Part shown: positions 25,345 to 36,387 of the stretch, in pieces
Numbering within the stretch: position 1 is the stretch's first letter
Layout of the letters: each line of letters starts with the position of its first letter
Source: Paraspadella gotoi
Lineage: Eukaryota > Chaetognatha
Length of the DNA stretch: 64,000 nt
Reading direction: 5' to 3'
Assembly (NCBI GenBank): GCA_051294375.1
Contig: CM119266.1
Span: forward strand, 7,147,431 to 7,211,430
Notes under the pieces: model-generated
What the model was told of the DNA's origin: nothing
The model's database searches: none
What the model saw: the letters and a program-made list of their open reading frames with translations, nothing else
Position numbers and translations under genes: made by a program

Positions 25345-26331
25345 CAGCTATCATATTAAACTATAAATAAGGCTTCCACGAATTTTTTTCTCCTAACTCT
25401 GCCGGCAGATGTAGGTGTTGGTTTCTAGATTCTTGATTTCGATTTTAACTAAAACAAAAAGACATCGAGAGATTAAATCGAGAAGCCAAAAAAAGGCAAA
25501 AAAAAAACAAAAAACAAAAAAACAAAAAAAAACAGAAAGAAGCCAAAACAATCAAAAGATAACAATTTTAGCCAAAACAAAGAAAAGGGACCAAAAATAT
25601 AAACCAAAAGAAAGAGAGAGAGAGAGGGAGTCGTTCGAAATAAACATGTGTTGCCTTCGTCGTATTTGATTGATGGTAAATAAGCTCTATCTCGATGGCG
25701 CTGCGGTCCAACGAACTTCCGTCGGAGGTAAAAGTCTTGAGATCGAGACCCGATTTAGATTTGTTGTTTTTGAGAATTGGCCAATCTCTTTTTTTCTCGA
25801 TTGGCTCAATATAAAGACTTTCTTCCCGTTTATTTGAGTCTTTTCGAAGTTAAATTAATTATTGATTTCGTGTCTCTAAAGTAGTTATACATTCAAAACA
25901 AAAATACAAAAAAACTGAATCCCGATCCGGCGGAAGAGAATTTAAAACTGCTTTACTGAATCCCAATCAAAATTAAACAGATAATTCAGGCAAAATGAAC
26001 ATGTACATGTTTACAACTGGCAGCAACTGCAGCAATTGCCAATCAGAATATATCAGTCAAAAGAGCCAATGCCTTCAACCAACAACGGTCAGCTTCTGCC
26101 ATCGTCATTGGTACAAACAACAGCAAAGCAAATCTGTCGGAACACCGTCAACCCCCTAAATCGCCTTACACCCCCGGATCCCGAGAAGCGACGACGTTAA
26201 CGACGATTTCGAGGTCGACGATCGATTTGGACTTGAAGAGGAGGAGGAAGAGGAAGAGGAGGAGATTGGAATCGAGGCCAAACCCTCGATTCGATTTTAG
26301 TCTTTTTGTTGACAACAAAACCAGATTTTTA
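22792..26331. other. No gene seen; low-complexity spacer
   Basis: Contents include (GTC)n at 22905-22940, CTTCTTCC repeats at 23690-23870, a ctaagactctcactg repeat at 23990-24035, purine-rich GAAAGAAA sequence at 24655-24900, and CT arrays at 25225-25345. Sequence between 23960 and 24560 is rich in actctcac words. None of it supports an exon. Confidence 0.5.
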
Positions 26332-26580
26332 GTTACGCCGCGAGTACTCGCGGAGCAACTCTATAAGTCACTATTCGGTCGGTCGGTCGGTCCGTTGGTC
26401 GGTCCATCGGTCTATCCCACTGACGTTAAAAACGCTTATAACTTGCCTATAGTTTGTTGCTCATTTGTTAAAAATCTAATATAAGCGACAACTGGCGCCG
26501 CCTTTTGTTTTTAAAGAAATCTTATAAACTATAAGGAATAAATGACATGAAAAGTAAAAAGAAAAATAATGCGGCGCAAC
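26332..26580. mobile_element. GTTGCGCCGC element, copy B
   Basis: The left end gttacgccgcgagtactcg and right end gcggcgcaac are near-perfect terminal inverted repeats. The left subterminal part (gagcaactctataagtcac, then ggtcggtcggtcggtcc) matches copies C and D closely. At about 250 bp this is the shortest and clearest copy. Confidence 0.65.
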
Positions 26581-26884
26581 ACCTTGGAATAACCATTTCT
26601 TGTTTTATTTTTTTTCTTTTTGGATCGGAAGAAATAAAATGACAGCTTTTGAAGCGGTCGACTTTTTTCAGTCTATTTTCAGACTTTTCTTTTTCGACTG
26701 TCTTTTTTTCATTCTATTTTTTTTCTATTTTCGTAACTTTTCCTTTTTTCTATTTTTGTCTCCTCTTTTTAAATCTTTCTTTATTTTCTTTATTTTATTT
26801 CTCTTTCATTTTTTCTGTTTCTGCTTTTTCTAAGACTTTTTATTTTTCCTTCTTTTTCATTTCCTTTCTTTAAAAAAATTATCC

Positions 26885-27080
26885 ATTCATTCAATAAATA
26901 AGCTATCTTGTTCCTGACTTTGTACAGGCTATAGCGGTTTTTAGGCCTCCAACACTCTTACAAGATAATGACATAGTTGGCTATCAATGAAGTGGTATAA
27001 TATTTCAAAGAATGTTTCAATTGTACATGAAAAGACCACTCATTATTCCTTAAGTATGAGTCTGGGGAATACTATATTGT
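26885..27080. repeat. Dispersed repeat family (gctatcttgt...acaggctat), copy 1
   Basis: Shared words (ataagctatcttg, cctgactt, aggctat, acaagataatgacat, caatgaagtgg) recur at about 32590-32700, 37745-37880 with its inverted partner 41085-41160, 57935-58065 and 63185-63330. The last copy runs directly into the tRNA-like SINE, so these are probably parts of one composite SINE. Confidence 0.6.
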
Positions 27081-27544
27081 GCTCTGCACTAGCATCAAAA
27101 TAAAAGGTGTTTTTTAGCCTTTTCTTTACATTTATATTCTTTTCTCTCTTCTCTTGAAATTGCAATTTAATTTCAATTCTATTTTTTCCTATCTTAAATA
27201 ATTTGTAAAAGTAAATTCAAAAGTTCAAATCATCATTTTGAATGTAATCTTTATTCTTTACACTTTCTCCCGTGATTAAAAACTTTTCCTTTTCCCTATC
27301 TCTTTCCATTTAAAACCTTTTCCCTTTTTATCTCTCCCTTTCCCCCCCCCCTCATCCATCCTTTTTTTTACATTCGTCCTCATCCAATCTTCCTTTCTTT
27401 TCCTTTACGTCTCTTTCAAGGTGACCCTTTTCAATGTGATCGTCCAGAGCCTCGTTTAACGTCTTCGTCTGGCGAACGAATTCTCTTTCGCGCTCCGATG
27501 CAAATTTACCCGATGGCAAACATCGCTTTTTTTTTCTGTACGAA

Positions 27545-27720
27545 GATGGCAAGCATCGTTATTTACAAGCTTCACTATTTTGCCGAGTAAAGATGGCAAG
27601 CATCGTTATTTACAAGCTTCACTATTTTGCCGAGTAAAGATGGCAAGCATCGTTATTTACAAGCTTCACTATTTTGCCGAGTAAAGATGGCAAGCATCGT
27701 TTTTTTTACTCGACAAGCAT
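27545..27720. repeat. 47-bp tandem repeat
   Basis: Copies start at 27545, 27592, 27639 and 27686 and are nearly identical (gatggcaagcatcgttattt, then caagcttcactattttgccg, then agtaaa). The last copy is truncated into a T-rich tract. It is intergenic. Confidence 0.95.
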
Positions 27721-27894
27721 TGTCATTTTTTTACATGAAGATGGCAATCCTTTTACCGATGATGTTACTGTGATTATAGCAATATTGGAATATTAACTTT
27801 GTTCAAAGTGTATTATTACATAGAAATCATTAACGGTGTGCTATAGCCTCATTTTTACTTCCTCCCTGCTTTCTCTTTGTTATGTATGAGAAAG

Positions 27895-27901
27895 AAGAGA
27901 G

Positions 27902-27965
<64 letters not shown>

Positions 27966-27972
27966 AGAGAAG
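27895..27972. repeat. (GA)n microsatellite
   Basis: The GA dinucleotide run has two ggag interruptions. Beyond it, 27973-29546 is AT-rich; apart from a (TTTC)n run near 28153-28182 I see no gene. Confidence 0.9.
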
Positions 27973-29546
27973 ACGATCTCTTAGGAATTTAACGAGAGGA
28001 AGATTTTCCGCTTTTAAATCGATTTCCTTCTCGCGATTTTATTTTTTGACTTCGAAACAAAAAAATAAAATTCGAGACAATCTTTTTTCAAGTTTTATAT
28101 ATATTTCTTTGTTTCTTTTTTTCTGCCTTCTTGCTTGATTATATCCTTTCCTTCTTTCTTTCTTTCTTTCTTTCTTTCTTTTTAAATCTAATTTGCATAT
28201 TTCAAAAATCACTCTGATTTTTTTTCCTTTAAAAATGTATTTGTTTTTGTCAAAATTGATAATTGTCTCTTTTAAAAAATTAGGTCAAAATTAAAAAAAG
28301 AATTGGAAAATTAAAAATTGTTTTATTCCGCCGAAAGTGGGCGCGGTCATCGTTGGCGACGGAATTCGGCGCGAAATTTAATTATACGGAATTTAAAAGT
28401 GATAAATCAAGTACATCAGGCTTTCATTATGCGAATTCATTAATAGTTTAAAACCATTCATAGTTGTCTCAACAGTATACGTACTATAAAAATATTGCGT
28501 TATGCTTTTTTTTGGTCATCTGTGACTTTTCGAATTCGATATTTTTTTCTTCTTAATTTTTTTTTCAGTTGCAAATTCTTAAATCACTTTTTGGTCGGTC
28601 AATCTTTTGGTCGTTAAGTCTGTTATTAACTCTATGATGTATCCTGCTGACATTTTATATAATCATAAGTCTGGTAATTAAAAAGCCATCATTTGACCGA
28701 AAATTTAATACAGCATAATCAATAAAATACTTAGTCAGTTTAATTAATATTTGGTAGACTGGGATGTTTCTTGTGCCTATGTTTTATATTTGTATTATTA
28801 TATAGCTTTTAAGTTTTGTAATCAGGAAGTCAATGCGGCATACATTGTATAAAACTTGGTAATCTTAAAATGAGTAATCTACCATAAGATGCTTGTCGTA
28901 TATATGCTTCATGTTTTTATAATCATCGGGAATTGCGTCCATACGAGAAATAAAAGTGACTGCGGGGCAACTTTACGGTTCCTTCTTTCTTATTTCTCAA
29001 CGAAGCGATTTACGGTTCGACGCCAGAATGAAAAGAAATTCCTCTTTTGCCAGAAAGAATATTTTATTGCGTTTTAAAAGAAAGTTTGCTCCCGGTGTCT
29101 TAATCGAATTGTAAAAATATGTTGATGTATTCATTTCAAAAATGGGGAAAAAAAGTAAATAAAAGTTAATAATTTATTCGCATAATTTAAAACCCGATAA
29201 ATTGAAAGCAGTCGGACAGAAAAATATTTCAGTTGACAGTCAACAAACATGTTCGTATCTTGCAAAAGAAAATGCTCTTAGTCTTAGTTTCTGAACTTGA
29301 GCGCGAAAATTACTCTGTTTACATCTGCCCTTAAAATACTCACTTTGCTCTTTGCCTCCCTCTGCTTTCCTTCTGCTAATTGTTCCTAACATCCTGTCTC
29401 GGTCAAGATTTAAACTCACTTCACCAGATCTCACTCCTCACTCCTCACTCCTCGGGCAATCACGTCTTGGTGAGTCAATCTCCCTTCAAACTTACCCTCG
29501 AGGGAAATCACCGGCGGACGTGAGTTTCGTTCACTGCAGCCAATTT

Positions 29547-29575
29547 CGTTGCTTGCATCGGTGATGCAAGCAACG
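29547..29575. repeat. Perfect 13-bp hairpin with 3-base loop
   Basis: The arms CGTTGCTTGCATC and GATGCAAGCAACG are exact reverse complements around ggt. The stem is too short for a typical miRNA precursor, and no U-run follows on either strand. Confidence 0.85.
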
Positions 29576-30015
29576 GCTTGATTTGACGGACAACAAGCTA
29601 CGAATGCTTGTATCAGATTGAGGAAAGTCGGGAGTTGTTACACTAAAGCTTACATGATTGTGTATGAAATCATAAAGCTTGGAAATTTTAGTAAGCTAAG
29701 AAATTATCTGGGCGATTAAGTTTTATTCTTTACAATTACTTTCACCCTTAAGTCATTTAGCAAGATATCTTATACGTGTATAATAAATTGATAATTTTTT
29801 ATAAACTTTTTACATATTTATATCATTGTCTAATATTTTTCTATAATTTTCGTCCGCAGATCCTTCCCCTCTCACCCTCCGCCCCCCGAATTCAACTTTC
29901 CCTCGCCAGAGGAGGCGTCGTCCTCTTAAACTTTCGACGCGAACGATTTTCGAAAAAAACAAAAAACAAAAACTACAAAAACAAAAGAGAGAAAAAAAAC
30001 CAACAAAAGGACGCG

Positions 30016-30222
30016 ATGAATCTCTTGGGTCGCAACAGAGGTCGCGGCGGCGTCTTTTGTTTACTTTTCGTCGTCGTCGTCGTCGTCGTCGTCGCATTGT
30101 CGTCGACGGCCGAATCGCAAAAGACGGAGAAGGAGAAACTTCGGGCGAGACTCAGAGCATTTCTGAGAAATCGTAATCAAAACAAGCCGGCGCACGAGGA
30201 GGAGAATAGGGAGAGCTTTAAG
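30016..30222 (+). CDS. Signal-peptide first exon of a secreted protein (possibly CAP gene 5' end)
   Basis: The ATG at 30016 opens 69 codons ending at a good donor (AAG then gtgagg at 30223, phase 0). The product starts MNLLGRNRGRGG, has a hydrophobic core of about 14 residues dominated by Val (encoded by a (GTC)n run) and a small-residue cleavage region ALSSTAES. A charged segment rich in Lys/Arg/Glu/Asn follows. This fits a secreted or type II anchored protein. The next exon on the plus strand is unclear; the Thr/Arg-rich segment at about 31.8-32.2 kb is the nearest candidate. It may be the start of the CAP gene, which otherwise lacks a signal peptide, but about 13 kb of repeats separate them. 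It could also be an independent small secreted protein. Confidence 0.5.
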
Positions 30223-30289
30223 GTGAGGGGGAAAGAGGGTAGGGGGGAGGGGGGGGATAAATGATGATGAGATGTGAAAGAGATGTAAA

Positions 30290-30575
30290 ACATGTAAAAG
30301 ATTGAGATATTAAAGTTGTGAGGGATGTTAGAACTGTAGATGTCAAACATGTAAAAGATTGAGATATTAAAGTTGTAAGGGATGTTAGAACTGTAGATGT
30401 CAAACATGTAAAAGATTGAGATATTAAAGTTGTAAGGGATGTTAGAACTGTAGATGTCAAACATGTAAAAGATTGAGATATTAAAGTTGTAAGGGATGTT
30501 AGAACTGTAGATGTCAAACATGTAAAAGATTGAGATATTAAAGTTGTAAGGGATGTTAGAACTATAGATGTAAAA
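30290..30575. repeat. 57-bp minisatellite, about five copies
   Basis: Units begin acatgtaaaagattgag at 30290, 30347, 30404, 30461 and 30518 and are nearly identical. Because 57 is a multiple of three, any frame open in one unit stays open across all. This explains the long repetitive open frames on the minus strand without invoking a protein. It starts about 65 bases after the donor at 30223. Confidence 0.95.
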
Positions 30576-31794
30576 GATGTAGATGTAAAAGCTGTAAAGG
30601 ATGTTAGAACTGTGGATGTTCGAGGTATAGGATATGTGATTGATGTGAGACAAGTAGACGTAAAAGATTTAAAACGAAAGAGCAATGATCCAGATAAAAT
30701 TGAAGAGAAAAAAGAGTGAGGCAGAGGTTAGTCAAAGGTAAGTTAAGAAAAGTAAAGAAATAAAAGGAGACCGGGAGAAGAAAGAGATTTAAAAATAAAA
30801 AAAAGGAGAAAATTATTTGAAGAAAAGAAAAGAAAATAAAGAAAAAGGAAAGAAAATAAAAGAAATGAAAGAAAAGAAAGGAAAGAAAATAAAGAAAAGG
30901 AAAGAAAAAAAAAGAAAAGGAAAAAATAAAAGGAAAGGAAAGAAGAAACTGAAGTCGAACAGAAATGACACTAGTGAAAAAAAAGAAATAAAAAAAGACT
31001 TTTTAACAATAAATGGGCAGATGGTCGTTGCAATTCTTGTCTTTGTTGGTTTCGTCGTTAGACAATGTTTTGACGACGGACAAAGAGATAGGGAGATTTT
31101 GGTCAAAGTGGTCAGTTTGGTCTTTGGTCTCGTTGAAACCAAATCAAAACAAAAACGAAAATTTGCCCTAGGGAAAAAAGAGCAGACTTGTCAAGTGGTC
31201 AGGTGGTCAAGTGGTTAGGTGGTCAAGTGGTCAAGAGGTCATGGTGTAAAGTGACTCCACTTTAGCTCTTAATCCAACTTTGCATTTCCACCAATTCTAC
31301 CATCAAAACTTTCATCAAAATATCGATTTCTTTAATTTCAAATTTTGATTCTTTTTTTTTTTTCAACAATTAGTCATTTATCTCCCGTTTTCCTTCCTCC
31401 TAATCCCCATTTAATGATTTATCTACCATTCTCCTTCTCGCTTTCCACTTATTCTTCCCGTTCTCCTTTCTCCTCCCCATATTCATTTATATCTCTGTTC
31501 TCCTTTATTTTATTTCTCATTCTCCTTCCGCCTTTTCATCTTTACTTCGCTTACCACTTATCACTTATCACTTATCATCATTCTCTTACCTTCTTTGTTC
31601 TCTCCCATTAATCATCCCCCTTTACCTCTTTCCTTCACTTATAACCACATTCTCCTTCCTCCCTCTTACCTATTCTTCATCCATCTCCCGTTCTCCTTTC
31701 CCTTCTCTTTCCCCCTCGCCAAACTCATTAGGATCCCCCTCCCTTACCTCAGCCCTTCCTCCTCCCAAATTCCCCCTCGGTCTATCTACCCCTC

Positions 31795-32104
31795 CGCGCC
31801 AAGTTTCTCCACAGAGCGGACAAGAAGGACAGGGCTTCAAAGGTTGGGTCAAACCACCGACTTGAAGAAAGAAGAAAAGCTGGACGACGTGGCCGCCACC
31901 CGAGCCCAACCGCCGAGCCAATCACCACCACCACGACCACGTCCCCAACCACGCCAACGACGACCACAACCACGCCAACGACCACAACGACGACGACCGG
32001 ACCACAAACGCGTTGCCGACGACGAACGGACAACTCCGACGACGACGACTACTATACGACGAACCGACGAAACGACGACGACGAGGCGAACGAACGACCA
32101 GGAG

Positions 32105-32139
<35 letters not shown>

Positions 32140-32180
32140 CGACGCCGACGAGGCGACGTCCGTCTGTCAACGAACTGAGG
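31795..32180 (+). CDS. Candidate Thr/Arg-rich (mucin-like linker) exon
   Basis: A GC-rich island in an AT-rich region ends at a good donor (GAG then gtgaat, 32181). Different frames read as Thr-rich blocks (TTTTTTSPTTPTTTTTTP in one, a Thr11-PTPT stretch in another). The pattern fits a mucin-like linker whose frame is broken by small indels. In the frame ending with RRRPSVNEL plus two bases, the phase matches the CAP exon at 43669, giving a Ser codon across the junction. That frame has a TGA near 31862, so the exon's 5' limit is uncertain. The alternative is a non-coding (GAC)n-rich repeat. Confidence 0.35.
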
Positions 32181-32241
32181 TGAATTTAGAATTAAAAAGG
32201 GAATTAAGGGGACTGTCTGTCTGTCTGTCTGTCTGTCTGTC

Positions 32242-33600
32242 AGTCTCTAGATTTCTGACCAAGAGTTTGCTTGACCTCTCTGTGAGTTATTTAAAATGAC
32301 TGTTTAAATGTTCATTGTTCAATATCACAATTATTCAGCCTGCCTCTCGTTTCGTTAATATGACTGGATTTATATCCTTTTTTTTATTTTTTTGCTTTTC
32401 GTCTGTCAGTCTCTTTGTCTGAATGATGTGAATCTGAGGAGGTAATTTATATCCGTCTGTCCGTCTTTTAGTTTCTCTCTTCGTTGAGTCGCATCATTGA
32501 AATCTACGTAATACTAATAGAAATTAGTAAATGAACCTAATATTGTTGGCCATTTATCAATAATCACGTTAGGCTATAAATTTGGTACAACCAATATAAA
32601 TAAACTATCTTGTCGCGAACTTAGGACAGGCTATGGTGGGTTAGGGATTTCATCCCTTTTACAAAATAATAACAGTTTTAAATCAAGAATCTATCCCAGT
32701 CTAGTTTATTCACTCCAATAAACTTACTATTACTACAACGGTCGAGTAAAGAATAGCAATGGAATTTTAATTGACACGAAGTACCCAAAGCAGATTATGC
32801 ATACGATGTATACAGTAGGGTGGAGTGATGAAAAGATTGAGTGATTGAATCATTATTTTTGCTACCTATGGACATTATTAGATATAAATTTAATCTTATC
32901 CTTTTAAAAAAATTTTTATTGCATAACAGTATAGCAAATTCAATTATTATTAGTAATATCCTTAAAAAACTGTTCAAATTTTAAAATAATTTATTTTTAT
33001 TTTTAAGAACTGATTGGATTCGCTGTAAAAAACTAAGAAACTTTATAAAATTATCTATATGATATTTTAATGTTTAGACACACACCAAAACAATGAGTAA
33101 AACGGTTTAACAGATATATAAAGTTTGCTACTTAACAGAGTAAAAAAAAAGTTAAGGAATTTTCCACCTTTTCTTATTTTAAAGAACATTGAACGACTGA
33201 ACCGAGATTTTTGAGTAACATGTTTTTATGTTTGATTCAACTCTTATTTATGAAAGAATCTGAATCTTGTAATAAAAGTTTTATAAAAATATTTTTAAAA
33301 TTCACTTATTTTTACATGGATATTACTAAAGATATATTATATCTTTCAACTATTCTGCTTCCCGAGATAATATGACTCAATATAATATTTTTTGTAGTGT
33401 GTACGTTCAATCCATACGTTCTCACAAGTCTATCATAATCAATTTTCGATCATTCAAATAAATTTTTTGTTCTTGAGTGCTCCACTCTAGTATACAGTCT
33501 AGTCATACAAGAACAATGCATTGTTTCGAATTTAATAATGAGAGAAAAAGAAAGATGACTTCCTTCTTATTCTTCTCTTTCTTCTTCCTCCTCTTCCTCC
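32242..33600. other. No gene seen; includes dispersed repeat copy
   Basis: The stretch is AT-rich. It follows a (CTGT)n run at 32213-32241 and contains a copy of the gctatcttgt...acaggctat family at about 32590-32700. No exon is recognised. Confidence 0.5.
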
Positions 33601-34532
33601 TCACTCCTCCACCATCGACCTGAGGAATCGGCGCATCTCCTCTCGATAACCGCGAACTTCTTTCGTCAACGACTCCATCTTCTTCGCGAGGTCGGCGTCT
33701 GCGGGGGAGAGAGAGGAGCGTTTGATGAGAAATAGGAGTTGAAAAGGGTCTTGAGAGAGAGAGACGGGAAAGAGGAGCTATAGGAGCGAAGAAAGAGGAA
33801 AGGATTAGCATTTGTAGAGAATGAGGAGTCGAAGGGTCTTAGGAAAGAGGAGCTGAGAAAAGAGGAGCAATATTCAGTGAATATTATTCCCTCCTGCGTT
33901 GAAATCTTAGTCGAAAATGGCAATATTGTCTTTCAAAATTTTTCACCTACGAATTTTAATTCTAAATTTGGCGCCACGTTCTCTTTAAAAAAATCTGCCA
34001 TCACCACTACAACAGCCGTCCATCGCAGCCTACATCACCGCTACATCACTTCTCCAGCACCACTACATCACCTCGTCTGAATGATCGCATCTCGAACTCA
34101 TTCGTTCTTCGTCGTTCGTCTCTGATTTGATCGATTCTTCTTTCGTCTCTCGATCTTTCTCTCGGTCGCTCCGCGTTGCAATCCGCCACTGGAAATTGGA
34201 AAAAAATAACAAAAGATATAAATATAGTATATAATATAAACATATATTTTTATAACTTGAATTGTTTTATCAAACCTTATACAAAAACGCTCATAATTAG
34301 CATTTAAAAATATATATGCATCGCGTGAGAAAGATTGTAAACTTTTAAGAAAATTTTAGAATTCGGTAAGTAAATTACTCACCTCAGTGTTATCTATATC
34401 GTTTAGCATGGATAAAATAAAAACTAGACGTTAATTCCACAACATATACAATACATATATACTTAGTAATAGCCAGCAAAATTACTCACCCAAAACTAGA
34501 GCCACGATGGCGAGAACAATGGCCGTCTTCAT
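33601..34532 (-). CDS. Small charged secreted protein, 85 aa, three exons
   Basis: Exons on the minus strand are 34532-34490, 34188-34072 and 33698-33601 (TGA). Both introns have GT-AG ends and are phase 1; the joined frame is 86 codons including the stop. The product starts with a clean signal peptide, MKTAIVLAIVALVLGVADC, with predicted cleavage near the Cys. The mature part of about 65 residues is extremely rich in Arg/Glu/Asp. Its last exon encodes a probable amphipathic helix (KKMESLTKEVRGYREEMRRF). There is at most one cysteine, so it is not a disulfide-rich toxin type. A TATAAA lies about 83 bases upstream of the ATG, and an ATTAAA follows about 70 bases after the stop. No family is recognised; a secreted helical peptide or propeptide is an inference. 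It lies next to the palindrome edge, opposite in strand to the CAP gene. Confidence 0.75.
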
Positions 34533-34614
34533 TTTTGAAAAAAAATTGGAATCGGACAAATAAAATGTCACCAAAAAAAGTTACAAATGCCGAAAATCTT
34601 GTTTTGGAAGAAAA

Positions 34615-34620
34615 TTTATA
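34615..34620 (-). promoter_or_regulatory. TATA box of the small secreted protein gene
   Basis: On the minus strand the sequence reads catttataaatttt. The TATAAA is 83 bases upstream of the ATG at 34532, which allows a transcription start near 34585-34590 and a 5' UTR of about 55 bases. Confidence 0.55.
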
Positions 34621-34756
34621 AATGCTGAGACTCGTCTTTCAAAGTCCGGCTACCAAACGGAGTTTTGGAAGGGACCTCCTCTTTTATATTCCTCGTCAAC
34701 CTTGAAATAATTGTTTTGCCGCAAAGTTAAGCAAAGGTGAGGCGACGATAAAAAAA

Positions 34757-34897
34757 CCTCGTCGAGTTCGTCGTAGCGAGGGACGGTCGTCGAAGAGTCG
34801 AGCGACATAGGCTGTGGTGCGCGGGGTACTTTGTCGCAGTTGCGCGGAGGTCGTGGCTGGCGTGGCGCCAACCGTTGGCGCGCCAATCCCGATGAGC
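34757..34897 (-). pseudogene. Inverted, frame-broken copy of the first well-supported CAP exon
   Basis: On the minus strand this matches 43669-43807: the acceptor, the gattggcgc...caacggttggcg stretch, the NCDK and AYDELDE coding words. Several one-base insertions or deletions shift the frame. Homology stops abruptly inside the exon after the codons for DELDE; the original continues with [11 protein letters not shown]. It cannot be a functional exon. It is either a decayed duplicate or an error-rich assembly copy. Confidence 0.85.
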
Positions 34898-36296
34898 CTG
34901 TGAAAGGAGGAGGAGGAAGCAAAAGGTTTTCAGAAAAAGACTTTCCGAAAAACGTGAGAATATGAATGAAGAATTTTTTACACATAGTTAACAGCGGTGA
35001 CGCAAATAAACTAGAATTAAAAGGAGAAGGTATTTTGCGGTTCGTGCGAACATTCGATTTCATAAAATTCGAAATTGTAGTAGAAATAATATTATTCAAT
35101 TATATTACCTGATAATTTATATATATAAAAAAAATATTCTTAAAAGCAATAAGGATCGAGCCTGCTTTTTGATGATAACCAAAATTGATGCGATGATAAC
35201 CAAATATTGATTGCGATGATGAACCAAATATTGATGCAGATGATAACAAAGGATGATGCGATGATAAACCAAATGATGGATGTTGATTGATAATCATTCA
35301 TTGATGCGATTGATTAATCATTCATTGTGATGCGATGATAGTCATTCATTGATGCGAGATAGTCATTCTATTGATGCGATGCTAGTCATTCATGACACGT
35401 GAGTTAATTAGGAGGAGAGAGAGTGAGATGAGAGAGAGAACATGAGAGAGAGAGAGATAGGAGAGAGAGAGCAGACAGAGAGTCGATTGAGAGAGAAATT
35501 ATAGAGAGAATAATAAAATAATAAATAAAAGTTTTTAGGAAAGAAAAAAATAAAAATGCCACGAAAATCTCGGAAATTAAATTTGGATTTTGTATTCAGA
35601 AAAAAGTGATAAAAATAAAATTGTTTTATTAGACTTTAATTTAGAGTGTGATTAAGCATTCAAATTAACTTTCTATTTATTTTTTTTTTCAATGAAATAA
35701 GACTTTAAGTCTTTTTGTCATCTAGTTCAAAAGAGAGCCTGAATCTCGTTTTTAAACGATTCAGCAAAAGGGCAGCGCCTGATCAAATATATATTTTTTT
35801 AAAAAAGAAAAATAATCAGAATTTTTTCAAAAAACGAAAGATCACGGCAAGAGAATCGTACAGAGAGAAACAGACGCACAACAGAGAGCAGACAAAGAGA
35901 AGAGACTGAGAGAGACTGAGATGAGACATGAGAGAGACTGAGAGAGACTGAGAGAGACTGAGAGAGACTGAGAGAGACTGAGAGAGACTGAGAGAGACTA
36001 GAGAGACTGAGAAAGACGGAGAGAGACCTGAAACTCGCGTTTAATACAAGTTCAGAAAAGGCAGGCCTTGGAAAAAAAAAATAAATAATAACAAATAAAT
36101 AAAAGAAAGGCAAAAAAAATTGTTACAATGTTACAATTGAAAAATTTTTACAAATTTTTTTCATCATTAGGTTGTTAACGATTTTATTTTTATTGTATTA
36201 AAATTAAAGAATAGCTCTCATTAAATAAATATTTTTGATTTTCCCATTTTTATTATAGATTTTAAAAAAATTGATGAATTTCATCTTCATATTATA

Positions 36297-36387
36297 TACT
36301 GCAATATGTAAATTAGATTAAAGCATTCTGATATACTAATTTGGATATTTATAATGAGTACTTTAATCTCATTTGCATATTGCAGTA
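36297..36387. repeat. TACTGCAATATG foldback element, left-arm copy
   Basis: The element begins tactgcaatatgtaaattag and ends ctcatttgcatattgcagta. These are imperfect inverted repeats of about 30 bp around an AT-rich centre. It resembles a tiny MITE or foldback. Confidence 0.75.

Noticed and set aside
25694-25757. Possible tRNA or SINE head (ggcgctgcggtcc and gatcgagaccc as A and B boxes)
   Set aside because: Box matches are weak, no cloverleaf forms and no second copy was found in the window.
30270-30600. CRISPR-like array or other prokaryotic repeat system
   Set aside because: Units are contiguous with no unique spacers, and all surrounding genes are spliced animal genes.
30177-30685. Minus-strand open frames with a 19-residue peptide repeat
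   Set aside because: The repeat unit is 57 bp, a multiple of three, so several frames stay open at once. Two different minus-strand frames are both repetitive and open, which argues against coding.
34650-35099. Minus-strand protein containing CAP-like N-terminal residues
   Set aside because: It is the inverted copy of the 43669 exon with frameshifts, fused to unrelated intron sequence; not a separate gene.
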